This document shows positions 1-9,057 of a stretch of DNA of 64,000 nt, piece after piece. A program made the position numbers and the translations under genes. The stretch is from Allomuricauda sp. (lineage in GTDB: Bacteria; Bacteroidota; Bacteroidia; Flavobacteriales; Flavobacteriaceae): NCBI RefSeq assembly GCF_028280385.1, contig NZ_JANQLX010000015.1, positions 682,001-746,000 on the forward strand, in the 5' to 3' direction. The notes under the pieces were generated by a model, which was not told the origin of the DNA, did no database searches, and was given only the letters and a program-made list of their open reading frames with translations. The number at the start of each line of letters is the position of its first letter. Within the stretch, counting starts at the first letter, position 1.

Positions 1-1177
1 TCATATGTCCTTTTTGGATGCCCGTGGTTACTAGGGACCTAAGTGCGGCAAAATTTTGTGCCAGTCCTGCCACTGCCACAATTTGCATAAGCTCTCTGGC
101 GGTGGGGTGCCCCAAGATTTCCAAAGCCAATTTTACCATGGGGTGAAGGGAGGTCAATCCGCCTACGGTGCCCAGGGCCAAGGGAATCTCTATCCAAAAG
201 GTAAAGGTGTTGTTTTCTATGGTGGCATGGGTAAGACTGGAATATGGTCCGTCTTTGGCTGCGTAGGCATGTACTCCGGCTTCCACAGCCCTGAAATCAT
301 TGCCTGTGGCTAGAACAACGGCATCTACCCCGTTCATAACACCTTTGTTGTGGGTCACTGCCCTAAAAGGCTCCACTTTGGCAATTTCAATGGCACTTTT
401 TATTTTTTCTGCGAACTCCAAACCATTTACCCCGTCAGTGGCAAGTTCGGATACTGGGCAACTGACTGATGCCCTAACCGTGCAATTTGGAACATAATTG
501 GATAGAATGCTCATGAGCACCTCAATATGTTCGTCGGGTCCAAATTCTGGATAAGTTGCCGCCTCGGCTTCCAGCGTCTTGGCCAGTTGTTCCAAACAGC
601 TATTGATAAAATTGGCCCCCATGGCATCCAGGGTCTCAAAAGTGCAGTGCAACTGGTGGTACCCTTTCATTTTTTCACTTAGATTCCTGAGTTCAATATT
701 GCTTATACCACCACCCCGCTTTTCCATACTTGCGGTAATGGTAGTTACGCTTTCCAAAAGTTTTGGTCTCACTGCCGCGAAAAACTCCTTGAGCTTTTTT
801 GGGTCGCCATGGTATGTAAAATGGACTTGGCCCACTTTTTCGGTTCCCAGGATTTCGGTCTTGAATCCACCGCGGTTCAGCCAAAATTTAGCGGCCTTGC
901 TGGCAGCGGCCACCACAGAACTTTCCTCAATCACCATGGGAACCACATAGAATTTCCCATTGATCAAAAAATTGGGAGCAACCGCAAATGGCAGATAATA
1001 ATTGGAAAGGGTGTTTTCAATGAACTCGTCATGTACTTTTTGAAGATTCCTGTTCTCGTTCCAATACTGTTCAAGGAGTTTTTTGGAAGCCGCGGGATCT
1101 TGGGTGCAGTGCGTAGCTATCCAATCAATTTTTTCGTTTTTGGAAAGCTTGGAAAATCCTTCAACAGGAGTGTTCAT
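1..1177 (-). CDS. Hydroxymethylglutaryl-CoA reductase, class II type (3' end cut by window edge)
   Basis: Interconverts HMG-CoA and mevalonate using NAD(P)H; in flavobacteria this is expected to feed isoprenoid synthesis by the mevalonate pathway. I read the reverse strand from an ATG at 1177-1175. The frame stays open to the left edge, so about 392 residues are visible and only the last few are missing. Family motifs are present: EESSVVAAAS with the catalytic Glu near residue 84-85, a central MGANFINS, THNKGVMNGVDAV with the catalytic Lys and Asp, GTVGGLTSLHP, and the C-terminal KGHM with the catalytic His, which ends at the window edge. The motif set and short length fit the soluble bacterial class II enzyme rather than the membrane-anchored eukaryotic type. 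The gene diverges from the peptidase gene on the other strand. Many annotations call this family 'degradative', but here the biosynthetic direction seems more likely (inference). Confidence 0.93.
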   Translation of the reverse strand, partial: MNTPVEGFSKLSKNEKIDWIATHCTQDPAASKKLLEQYWNENRNLQKVHDEFIENTLSNYYLPFAVAPNFLINGKFYVVPMVIEESSVVAAASKAAKFWLNRGGFKTEILGTEKVGQVHFTYHGDPKKLKEFFAAVRPKLLESVTTITASMEKRGGGISNIELRNLSEKMKGYHQLHCTFETLDAMGANFINSCLEQLAKTLEAEAATYPEFGPDEHIEVLMSILSNYVPNCTVRASVSCPVSELATDGVNGLEFAEKIKSAIEIAKVEPFRAVTHNKGVMNGVDAVVLATGNDFRAVEAGVHAYAAKDGPYSSLTHATIENNTFTFWIEIPLALGTVGGLTSLHPMVKLALEILGHPTARELMQIVAVAGLAQNFAALRSLVTTGIQKGHM

Positions 1178-1334
1178 GGTGCGTGGTTAAAGGGTTCAAA
1201 TATAAGGATAATCCCATTTTGGGCTAAGATTTGAACCAATTCAAAAAGATTTCCTGCATTAAGTGCAATCCCATAGTTTATTAATTGACAAAATATTAGT
1301 AAACTTGACAGTTTCTAATCAATTACCAGCATTC
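1178..1334. promoter_or_regulatory. Divergent intergenic region with inverted repeat and -7 element
   Basis: This 157-base gap separates the HMG-CoA reductase gene (leftward) from the peptidase gene (rightward). On the minus strand TATATTTG at 1204-1197 matches the Bacteroidota -7 consensus TANNTTTG and lies 19 bases before the reductase start. I see no good -33 TTG at the usual spacing. A perfect 9-bp inverted repeat, GGTTCAAAT (1193-1201) and ATTTGAACC (1229-1237), has one arm overlapping that element. No clear promoter is visible for the rightward gene. Confidence 0.4.
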
Positions 1335-3494
1335 ATGGGAAAGAAATTCCTACTTTACATTTTTACCCTCGGATTTTTAACATTTTCGCAAGCACAAAAG
1401 AAGAAGATCACCCTTGAGGATATATGGCAAGGGTCCTTTAGAACAGCATACATGGATGCGCTGCGTTCCATGAAAAATGGGACGGAGTATACCGTTCTTA
1501 ACTTCAATAGGTCGCCACGGTCAAGTAGTTTGGATAAATACAACTATGAAACATCGGAGAAGATAGAAACCATTGTTGCCTCATCCGGAAATATACCCTT
1601 TTTTAGTAGCTACACCTTTAGCAAGGATGAGTCCAAAGTTTTACTGGCCACAGAAATTGAACCTATTTTTAGGCATTCCCGACTTGGGGTCTATTACGTC
1701 TACGACACTGCTTCTAAAAACATCACCAAGATTGCGGATCAAAAAATACAGGAACCCTTGCTTTCCCCGGACGGTTCCCAAGTGGCGTATGTTAGGGACA
1801 ATAACCTGTATATTTTTGATGTGGCCTCCAATAGCACAAATCAAATCACCACCGATGGGAACAAAGGGACCATCATCAATGGGATAACAGATTGGGTATA
1901 TGAAGAGGAATTTGCTTTTGTAAGGGCTTTTGCCTGGAACAGTGATGGAACCAAAATTGCCTTTTTAAAGTTTGATGAGACCAATGTTCCACATTTTTCC
2001 ATGGATGTGTATGGACAAAACCTATATCCCTACCAGTACGAGTTTAAATATCCGAAAGCAGGGGAGGAAAATGCCACTGTAAGCCTTCAAATGTTGGATG
2101 TTGCTTCTGGAAACATTTCACAGGTTGATTTGGGGGATACTTACTACATTCCTCGGATCAAATGGAAAAACAATCCCAATGAACTCAGTGTACAAACCAT
2201 CAATAGGCACCAGAACCATCTAAAAATGTACACGGTAAACACTCTGAACAATGCTGTTTCCCTGTTGTTGGAAGACAAAGATGCTGCCTATGTGGATATA
2301 ACCGATGACCTTACTTTTTTAGAGGACGATAGTTTTATCTGGACCAGTGAAAAGGATGGCTTTAACCATATCTATTTGTATGGGAAGGATGGCACATTGA
2401 AAAGCCAGCTGACGCAAGGCCCTTGGGAGGTTACCCACTATTATGGTTATGATGACAAGCGCAAAAGGGTGTTTTACCAATCCACCGAAAATGGGTCTAT
2501 TAACAGGGATGTTTACAGTGTGGGCGCCAATGGAAGGAAAAAACGCAGATTAACCTCCAAAACAGGAACCAATTCCGGTGCATTCAGTGCCGATTTTACC
2601 TATTTTATCAATACGTATTCCACTGCCACCACCCCCTATGAGTTTACCTTGCACCAAGCTTCTGACGGGAAATTGTTGAAGGAAATCAAAAACAACCAGG
2701 CACTCACCACAAAGCTGGAAGGCTATGAAATCAGTCCAAAAGAGTTTTCCACGATCAACATCAATGGAAACGATTTGAACATGTATATGGTCAAACCAGC
2801 TGATTTTGATCCCAATAAAAAATATCCCCTATTGATGTACCAATACAGTGGACCCGGTTCACAGCAAGTGGCCAACAGATGGTTGGGCAGCAATGATTAT
2901 TGGCATCAATTGTTGGCGTCTGAAGGCTATGTGATCGCTTGCGTTGATGGCAGGGGAACCGGTTTGAAGGGAAGGGACTTTAAAAAGGTTACCTACATGA
3001 ATTTGGTAAAGTACGAAACGGAAGACCAGATAGCGGCAGCCAAAAAGTTAAGCGAACTCCCTTATATTGATGAGGAAAGAACGGGAATCTGGGGTTGGAG
3101 CTATGGTGGACATATGAGCACCAACTGCCTATTGAAGGGCAATGACACCTTTGAAATGGCCATAGCCGTGGCACCAGTGACTTCATGGCGTTTTTATGAT
3201 ACCATTTATACAGAACGCTTTATGCGTACCCCCGCGGAAAACCCCTCGGGCTATGACGACAATTCCCCCTTCAATTATCCAGAATTGTTAAAAGGAAAAT
3301 ACTTATTGGTCCATGGGTCTGGAGACGACAATGTCCATGTGCAGAACTCCATGCGCATGATCGAGGCCCTTGTACAGGCCAACAAAGATTTTGAATGGGC
3401 CATTTACCCAGACCGTAACCACGGAATCTATGGGGGCAACACCCGACTTCATCTCTACAATAAGATGACCAAGTTCGTCAAGGAAAATTTGTAA
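1335..3494 (+). CDS. Dipeptidyl-peptidase IV (S9 family serine peptidase), exported
   Basis: Prolyl dipeptidyl aminopeptidase that removes X-Pro/X-Ala dipeptides from peptide N-termini, probably in the periplasm. I start at the ATG at 1335 (719 aa), because it begins a clean signal peptide ending near SQAQ; an in-frame GTG at 1263 would add 24 non-signal residues. The N-terminal half is the beta-propeller (DPPIV_N) and carries the double-Glu motif YEEEF (Glu190-192) that binds the substrate N-terminus. The C-terminal alpha/beta hydrolase has GWSYGG with Ser589, the Asp of GDDNVH (about 664) and His696 in DRNHGIYGG. Length and motifs are complete. The peptide transporter gene begins 16 bases downstream, so the two likely form a peptide-use operon. 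Confidence 0.95.
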   Translation: MGKKFLLYIFTLGFLTFSQAQKKKITLEDIWQGSFRTAYMDALRSMKNGTEYTVLNFNRSPRSSSLDKYNYETSEKIETIVASSGNIPFFSSYTFSKDESKVLLATEIEPIFRHSRLGVYYVYDTASKNITKIADQKIQEPLLSPDGSQVAYVRDNNLYIFDVASNSTNQITTDGNKGTIINGITDWVYEEEFAFVRAFAWNSDGTKIAFLKFDETNVPHFSMDVYGQNLYPYQYEFKYPKAGEENATVSLQMLDVASGNISQVDLGDTYYIPRIKWKNNPNELSVQTINRHQNHLKMYTVNTLNNAVSLLLEDKDAAYVDITDDLTFLEDDSFIWTSEKDGFNHIYLYGKDGTLKSQLTQGPWEVTHYYGYDDKRKRVFYQSTENGSINRDVYSVGANGRKKRRLTSKTGTNSGAFSADFTYFINTYSTATTPYEFTLHQASDGKLLKEIKNNQALTTKLEGYEISPKEFSTININGNDLNMYMVKPADFDPNKKYPLLMYQYSGPGSQQVANRWLGSNDYWHQLLASEGYVIACVDGRGTGLKGRDFKKVTYMNLVKYETEDQIAAAKKLSELPYIDEERTGIWGWSYGGHMSTNCLLKGNDTFEMAIAVAPVTSWRFYDTIYTERFMRTPAENPSGYDDNSPFNYPELLKGKYLLVHGSGDDNVHVQNSMRMIEALVQANKDFEWAIYPDRNHGIYGGNTRLHLYNKMTKFVKENL

Positions 3495-3510
3495 TCAAAC
3501 TATCTAATAT

Positions 3511-5043
3511 ATGTCAGATATTGTAAAACCGGCCAGTGAGAAGCAGCTTTTTGGGCATCCGCAAGGCCTATTCTACTTGTTCTTCGCAGAGTTGTGGGAG
3601 CGTTTCAGTTTTTATGGAATGCGGGCTTTGCTCACGCTCTATATGGTCAATGTTATTTTCGAGGCCTTGGCAACAAGGGATTATGCGGCAGCAGCGGTAT
3701 ATGCTTCATATGGATCATTGGTGTATGCATCTACCGTAATTGGCGGGAAGATCTCCGATTCCATTTTGGGGATGCGCCAATCCATTTTCTTGGGAGGGGT
3801 GTTGATGGCATTGGGCCATTTCGTATTGGCCATAGAAAACAATATGGCCTTCTTTTTGGCCCTGGCCTTTATCATTGTGGGCAATGGCTTTTTTAAACCC
3901 AACATCTCCACTTTTGTGGGAACGCTCTATAAAGATGGTGATCCAAGAAAAGACTCCGGGTTCACTATATTTTATATGGGAATCAACATTGGTGGCTTTG
4001 TATCTCCTTTGCTTTGTGGATGGCTTGGGGAAACCTACGGATGGCACTACGGTTTTGGACTGGCAGGTATAGGCATGTTGACCGGATTACTGTTCTTCTG
4101 GAGCGGAATTAAAAAGAACGTTTTTGGAGAAGGGGGAAAACCACCAAGTGTGGAAGTGTATGAAAAGAAGGTCATGGGGATTCCACAAAAGCACCTTATT
4201 CCAATTTTGGCATTTTTGTCAGCTCCCCTTATTGCATTTTTGTTGTACTCCTATAAATCTCTGGGAGAAGAAGGCACGGCCCTGGCAGATACCAATGTTG
4301 TAAATCTATTGTTCTATCTGGTAGGTATTGCAGTATTGATCTATATGGCCACCATAATGGTCAAATCTACCGTGGATGAGCGTAAAAAACTCTTCATGGC
4401 TTTATTGATTACCTTTTTTATGACCATTTTTTGGGGCTTTCATGAACTGCATGGCAGCGTGATCACATTATTTGCAGCCAGGAATGTGGATCTTTCCTTG
4501 ATCAATGCAAGTCAGACCAACGCCTTGAACTCCATGTTTATCGTGATTTTGTCGATACCCATTTCCATTATGTGGACCTATATGGCAAAAAAGAAGATCA
4601 ATCCCCGTACGCCCTATAAATTTGGAATGGGCTTGGTATTGGCTGGATTGGCCTTTTATGTGGTCTCGTTAAGTGGAGCAAGTGCAGATGAAAATGGAAT
4701 GGTGCCATTCTCATATTTACTATGGTTATACTTCATTATTTCCGTTGGGGAATTGTTTATGTCTCCGGTGGGACTATCAAAAATTACCGATCTTTCTCCA
4801 AAGAGGATCGTGGCCTTTATGATGGGGGTTTGGTTCCTGTCGTCCGCTTACGCCTTCCAAATTGTAGGCTTTATTTCCAAACAATTGGCCATAGAGAGCG
4901 ATGATAGCAATGTTGGAGGTCTGGAGACCCTTGACGTATATCTCGATGGCTTTAGGCTAATTGCCATTTATGCCCTGGTAGCGGGGGCGGTGGTCTTGCT
5001 TTTTGGACCTTTAATGAAACGCTTGATGGGCAACGTTCATTAA
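3511..5043 (+). CDS. Proton-dependent oligopeptide transporter (POT/PTR2 family)
   Basis: Inner-membrane proton/peptide symporter of the major facilitator superfamily for di- and tripeptides. The 510-aa protein is strongly hydrophobic, with 12-14 membrane helices. The N-terminal POT signature ELWERFSFYG (about residues 27-36) is intact; its ExxER residues couple proton and peptide movement. The second signature FTIFYMGINIGGF lies near residue 150. The start lies 16 bases after the peptidase stop, and together the pair would clip dipeptides outside and import them. Its stop codon shares the TTAA at 5040-5043 with the stop of the convergent comEC gene. Confidence 0.95.
   Translation: MSDIVKPASEKQLFGHPQGLFYLFFAELWERFSFYGMRALLTLYMVNVIFEALATRDYAAAAVYASYGSLVYASTVIGGKISDSILGMRQSIFLGGVLMALGHFVLAIENNMAFFLALAFIIVGNGFFKPNISTFVGTLYKDGDPRKDSGFTIFYMGINIGGFVSPLLCGWLGETYGWHYGFGLAGIGMLTGLLFFWSGIKKNVFGEGGKPPSVEVYEKKVMGIPQKHLIPILAFLSAPLIAFLLYSYKSLGEEGTALADTNVVNLLFYLVGIAVLIYMATIMVKSTVDERKKLFMALLITFFMTIFWGFHELHGSVITLFAARNVDLSLINASQTNALNSMFIVILSIPISIMWTYMAKKKINPRTPYKFGMGLVLAGLAFYVVSLSGASADENGMVPFSYLLWLYFIISVGELFMSPVGLSKITDLSPKRIVAFMMGVWFLSSAYAFQIVGFISKQLAIESDDSNVGGLETLDVYLDGFRLIAIYALVAGAVVLLFGPLMKRLMGNVH
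5040..5043. other. Shared TTAA: overlapping stop codons of convergent genes
   Basis: The palindrome TTAA supplies TAA to the transporter gene (5041-5043) and, on the other strand, TAA to comEC (5042-5040). No terminator hairpin is visible between the two transcription units. Confidence 0.9.
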
Positions 5044-7058
5044 TCCTTCAAAATGTCAAACGGATAAAATCCCTTTTCACCGGTACTGTGGAAAGGGATT
5101 TCTTTTTTGGCGCAGGAAGCCTTCCATAACTTGATCATGGAACGATAATTACTTCCATCGGCGAACACCATTTTTGGTTTGGTTTTTTCCAGAACACGGT
5201 CCAGATGTATTTTGGGTGAATGTGTCAAAAGCAGGTAATCCATCTGCGGGGGATGGAGGCCCAGGCTGTCCATAATAAAAAGGGAGGACTGGCCCAACGT
5301 GTAGCTTTGACCAAGTGAGTCAAATGAAATGGAATCAATTTTTTCGATGATGGCATAATCAGAAATCCATTTCCCAAGTTTTTCCTTTTGGCGGGTATGT
5401 ATGTTGAGCTGGGTTCCATGTCGTTGCATCAAAACTGTTCCCCGGGATTGATGCGCCAATATAACGGCACTTTCTTCCCTTCGAAACACTGCGTCAACAA
5501 TACCATATAGCTGTAAGAGCATGATGCAACTGGCAAAATATACAAACCTTTTAAAGCTTATTTTGCTCAGAACCGATACCAGGGCAATGATTACTATATA
5601 AGCTAAGATCAATTGTATCCCATCAAAAGGAATATCGTTGATCACGAACCGCTCATATTGCGCAATCCAAGCCACAATGGAATTCATGCAATGAATCAAG
5701 AAATTATAGGTAGCAACCAAAAATTCTGGAAGGGCATTTAGCAAGGAAAGTACAACCACCACAATCCCAAATCCTAGAAGGAGACCTAGAAAAGGTACGA
5801 TCAATATATTGGAAACAAAGAACAGGGAAGGAAACTGATGAAAATAAAACAAACTGATCGGGAGCACTCCCAATTGGGCAGCTATGCTGATGGACAACAG
5901 TTGCCATATTTTTTTCAGGATAGGATTGTCCGGCAGCCAAAATTGTTGCAGTTTGGGATACAACCAAACAATCGCAAATACTGCGGCATAGCTCATTTGA
6001 AATCCCACTTGGAACAGGAACAAAGGTTTTACAAGCAGGATAAAAAACATGCTCAAGGCCAAAATATTGAATGCATTGGTAGGGCGATTCAGGTGCATGG
6101 AATAGGCCAGGAAGGTAAACATGGTAACAGCCCGCACAATGGAAGGTGAAAGTCCGGCAACAAAAGCATAGGACCAAAGCAAAAGAACAACCGTAGTGAG
6201 TTTTAAGGTCTTTCCTTTGGGCAAATATTCAAGTGGGGCCAGCAAAAATTGAAGTAGCAGGAGCAAAATGCCCACGTGGAGTCCGGAAACGGCCAAAATG
6301 TGCACTGCCCCGGCATTCTTATATTCGTTGTAAGTGGCTTCGTTAATATCGTCGCGATATCCCAATACCAAAGCTTGGATAACACTGAGTTCTTTTTTCC
6401 CAAAGGCTTCGCTGCCCAAATTGCCTAGGATTTTGGACCTGAACCGGGAAGCTGTCCCATAAAGGGTTGGACTTTTGTTTTTGAGAACAAGGAGATGTTC
6501 ATCATCGGATACAATTTGATAATGGACACCTTGTTTAGCAAGATAGTTTTTGTAATGAAATCCATGTGGATTCAGAGGTGATGGGACTTCTTTCGCTTCA
6601 CCAACCACTATAATTTCATCATCAATTTTTAAGGAACTCCCCAACGAATTTTGCGGAAAACGAACGAGCAGCTTGCCTTGGTGTTCTTTTTGGTCCACTT
6701 CTTTTACATGGGCGATATAGGATTGGGAAAATTTATTCGGTTTAAGCACTTCCCGAACTTTAAGCTTCCAAGATTGCATAGGGCGGCCCGCATCATTTTC
6801 CAACACTTCTTTTAACTCGTTTGAAGTTGCGCTGGAAGCTATAAATGCACCCAGCAAAACTGTTGTTACGCCAGCGGTTAGCCCAAAGAATGGAAAACCA
6901 CGCCGTTTCTGCCATTTGTTTATGGGATATAAGCCCAATAATGTGCCTATCAGGGACCAAAAAATAAGATGGGATTCAATGTCTAGGTAGAATCCAAGAA
7001 CAATTCCTCCTATGAGGTAAAGTGTCAACTTAATTGACACAAAATTAAATTGTTGCAT
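5040..7058 (-). CDS. comEC: ComEC/Rec2-family DNA-uptake channel
   Basis: Polytopic inner-membrane protein predicted to move single-stranded DNA across the membrane during natural transformation. I start at the ATG at 7058, which overlaps the preceding gene's stop as TAATG and gives 672 aa; a longer reading from 7097 would run inside the NlpC gene. Order: N-terminal membrane helices with a soluble DUF4131/OB-like part (to about residue 200), the Competence domain with many helices including AVHILAVSGLHVGILLLL, and a soluble C-terminal tail. The tail resembles a metallo-beta-lactamase fold but shows no HxHxDH motif, so metal-dependent nuclease activity is doubtful. It is the last gene of the surE-lpxB operon. 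Confidence 0.9.
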   Translation of the reverse strand: MQQFNFVSIKLTLYLIGGIVLGFYLDIESHLIFWSLIGTLLGLYPINKWQKRRGFPFFGLTAGVTTVLLGAFIASSATSNELKEVLENDAGRPMQSWKLKVREVLKPNKFSQSYIAHVKEVDQKEHQGKLLVRFPQNSLGSSLKIDDEIIVVGEAKEVPSPLNPHGFHYKNYLAKQGVHYQIVSDDEHLLVLKNKSPTLYGTASRFRSKILGNLGSEAFGKKELSVIQALVLGYRDDINEATYNEYKNAGAVHILAVSGLHVGILLLLLQFLLAPLEYLPKGKTLKLTTVVLLLWSYAFVAGLSPSIVRAVTMFTFLAYSMHLNRPTNAFNILALSMFFILLVKPLFLFQVGFQMSYAAVFAIVWLYPKLQQFWLPDNPILKKIWQLLSISIAAQLGVLPISLFYFHQFPSLFFVSNILIVPFLGLLLGFGIVVVVLSLLNALPEFLVATYNFLIHCMNSIVAWIAQYERFVINDIPFDGIQLILAYIVIIALVSVLSKISFKRFVYFASCIMLLQLYGIVDAVFRREESAVILAHQSRGTVLMQRHGTQLNIHTRQKEKLGKWISDYAIIEKIDSISFDSLGQSYTLGQSSLFIMDSLGLHPPQMDYLLLTHSPKIHLDRVLEKTKPKMVFADGSNYRSMIKLWKASCAKKEIPFHSTGEKGFYPFDILKD

Positions 7059-7600
7059 TACAAAATCCTCATGGCCTTCACAAAGGCGTGGTTCCAATAG
7101 CCTTCCCGAAGGGAAGAGACAATGACACCACGTGAGGTTGTAGCGTGAATAAATTTAATTTCGTTTCTATTTACATCAACCACCAATCCAACATGGTTGA
7201 TTCTTTTTCTATTTTTTCCCGTTTTGAAGTATAGCAGGTCTCCTTTTTGCACTTGCCCAACCTTGATTCGCTTACCGAGTTCCGCCATTTGGTAGGATAC
7301 TCTCGGAAAGTCGATATCATTCTCTTTCAAGGATACAAAAACCAGCCCGGAACAATCCATGCCCTTACGGGTGGTGCCCCCAAACTTATATCGGGTTCCG
7401 GAGAAGGTCATCGCGGTGGATATGATGTTGTTGGCTTTAGTGTTTTTTCGTTCTTCTTTCTTTGATATTTTAGGTGGGACTGGGATTTCTTCCGAAGCTT
7501 CAACGGTAACGGTGCGGGTTTTGCTATAGGAGCGCTTCTTCTTGGCACCACAACCAATGAATAACAAAAGGGTAAGAAAGTAAAGGACTTTACGTAACAT
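7058..7600 (-). CDS. NlpC/P60 cell-wall peptidase, lipoprotein
   Basis: Predicted gamma-D-glutamyl endopeptidase that cleaves peptidoglycan stem peptides, anchored as a lipoprotein. The 180-aa product starts with a type II signal peptide, with lipobox Cys17 in LLFIGC. A short Lys-rich linker follows, then the papain-like NlpC/P60 domain. The triad is visible: Cys83 in MDCSGLV, His136 in INHVGLV and His152 in IHATT. It lies 30 bases after lpxB, and its stop codon overlaps the comEC start by one base (TAATG), suggesting translational coupling. The nearest known type is the E. coli Spr (MepS)-like group, but the exact substrate bond is not shown by the sequence. Confidence 0.9.
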   Translation of the reverse strand: MLRKVLYFLTLLLFIGCGAKKKRSYSKTRTVTVEASEEIPVPPKISKKEERKNTKANNIISTAMTFSGTRYKFGGTTRKGMDCSGLVFVSLKENDIDFPRVSYQMAELGKRIKVGQVQKGDLLYFKTGKNRKRINHVGLVVDVNRNEIKFIHATTSRGVIVSSLREGYWNHAFVKAMRIL

Positions 7601-7630
7601 TTAAGTAGGTTTAGGACTTAGGGTCATAAA

Positions 7631-8746
7631 TTAAGCATTTTTAATAATTAAGTCCGCCGCCAATTGACTGGCGCCCCTTCCGCCCAATTTTTTTCTGAGG
7701 GCGGCATAATTTTCCAACATGGTTTCCCTATGGGGTCCTTCAACTATCTTGCCAAGTTCTTTTTTTAAGTTGGCCGTGGTCAGTTCATTTTGAATGAGTT
7801 CCTTGACCACCTCTTTGTCCATGATGAGGTTTACAAGGGAAATGTAATCCAGAATAATAATGCGCTTGGCAATCTGGTACGAGATCCAATTGCTTTTGTA
7901 GCAAACCACCTGCGGAACACCAAAAAGAGCGGTTTCCAGCGTAGCTGTTCCACTGGTTACCAAGGCCGCATGGGCATATTTGAGCAGCGCATAGGTCTGG
8001 TTGGAGACAAATCCTACTTTATTTTCCTTGAGATAGGGTATGTAGAATTCATCCGCCAAACTCAGCGCCCCACCAATTACAAACTGATATTCGGGAAATT
8101 CGTGCTTTACCGATAGCATTACGGCCAACATCTTTTGAATTTCCTGCTTTCTGCTTCCGGGTAGGAGGGCAATAATGGGTTTTTCTTTGTCAAGATTATT
8201 CTTGGTTCGGAATTCATGTTCCTCTACGATGGGGGTGGATTCAATGGCATCTATCAAGGGATGGCCAACAAAATGAACCGGGTAGCCGTGCTTTTTCTCA
8301 TAAAAATCCTTTTCAAAGGGAAGGATTACATGCATTTGGTCAATATTCCGCTTGATTTTCTTGATGCGCCATTCACGGGAGGCCCAGATCTGGGGGGATA
8401 TGTAGTAATTGGTTCTATATCCAGCTTTTTTGGCCCATTTGGCTATTCGAAGATTAAACCCTGAAAAATCGATGAAAATGATCACGTTGGGATTGAACTG
8501 TTGAATGTCCTTTTTGCAAAAAGCCATATTTCTGAAAACCGCGAAGAGGTTTTTAATGACTTCCGTAAAGCCCATAAAGGCCATTTCCTTGTAGTGTTTG
8601 GCAAGTGTGCCTCCAGCTTGTTGCATCAAATCGCCGCCCCAGCATCTAATTTCGGCCTCCTTATCAGTATTTTTGATGGCCTTGATCAGATTGGAACCAT
8701 GTAGATCCCCCGAAGCTTCACCGGCAATTATGTAGTATTTCATCAA
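7631..8746 (-). CDS. lpxB: Lipid-A-disaccharide synthase
   Basis: GT19 glycosyltransferase that joins UDP-2,3-diacylglucosamine and lipid X into the lipid A disaccharide, at the cytoplasmic face of the inner membrane. The 371-aa product has the usual length and complete family motifs: N-terminal YYIIAGEASGDLHGSNL, then DFSGFNLRIAKWAKK, YYISPQIWASR, FVGHPLID, LLPGSRKQEI and LVTSGTATLETALFGVPQVV. It lies 23 bases after the small membrane-protein gene in an operon with surE, a pairing common in Bacteroidota. Confidence 0.97.
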   Translation of the reverse strand: MMKYYIIAGEASGDLHGSNLIKAIKNTDKEAEIRCWGGDLMQQAGGTLAKHYKEMAFMGFTEVIKNLFAVFRNMAFCKKDIQQFNPNVIIFIDFSGFNLRIAKWAKKAGYRTNYYISPQIWASREWRIKKIKRNIDQMHVILPFEKDFYEKKHGYPVHFVGHPLIDAIESTPIVEEHEFRTKNNLDKEKPIIALLPGSRKQEIQKMLAVMLSVKHEFPEYQFVIGGALSLADEFYIPYLKENKVGFVSNQTYALLKYAHAALVTSGTATLETALFGVPQVVCYKSNWISYQIAKRIIILDYISLVNLIMDKEVVKELIQNELTTANLKKELGKIVEGPHRETMLENYAALRKKLGGRGASQLAADLIIKNA

Positions 8747-8769
8747 GCGGTCAATTTCAAACTAAGAGG

Positions 8770-9057
8770 TTATTTAAAAAACTTATAGTACATGATCACC
8801 AATGCGGTCAGCAAGGTTGCTACCATGACCCCTCTGGCCCTATGGTCCCTTTTTAATCGTAGAAAGCCAAAAAATGCCACAAGGTTGAGGATGGCACCCA
8901 ACGCCAATAGGCTCCCAACATGGTCTTGGGCAATGGCAGCCTGAAAAGTTTCGCTTATTCCAAGGTCTGAAAACAACAGGATGTACCCCAGGGTACCCAA
9001 GGTATTGGCAATAACACCAACCGCAAAACCAATTATAACTTCTTTTTTAGTGTTCAT
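8770..9057 (-). CDS. Small membrane protein of unknown function between surE and lpxB
   Basis: I do not recognise this 95-aa protein. It is very hydrophobic, with three likely membrane helices (about residues 7-29, 48-67 and 76-92). A basic loop (RLKRDHRARG) precedes the last helix and would face the cytoplasm. Its ATG lies inside the end of surE (11-base overlap), so translation is probably coupled to surE, and lpxB begins 23 bases after its stop. The fixed place between surE and lpxB suggests an envelope-related role (inference only). Confidence 0.8.
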   Translation of the reverse strand: MNTKKEVIIGFAVGVIANTLGTLGYILLFSDLGISETFQAAIAQDHVGSLLALGAILNLVAFFGFLRLKRDHRARGVMVATLLTALVIMYYKFFK

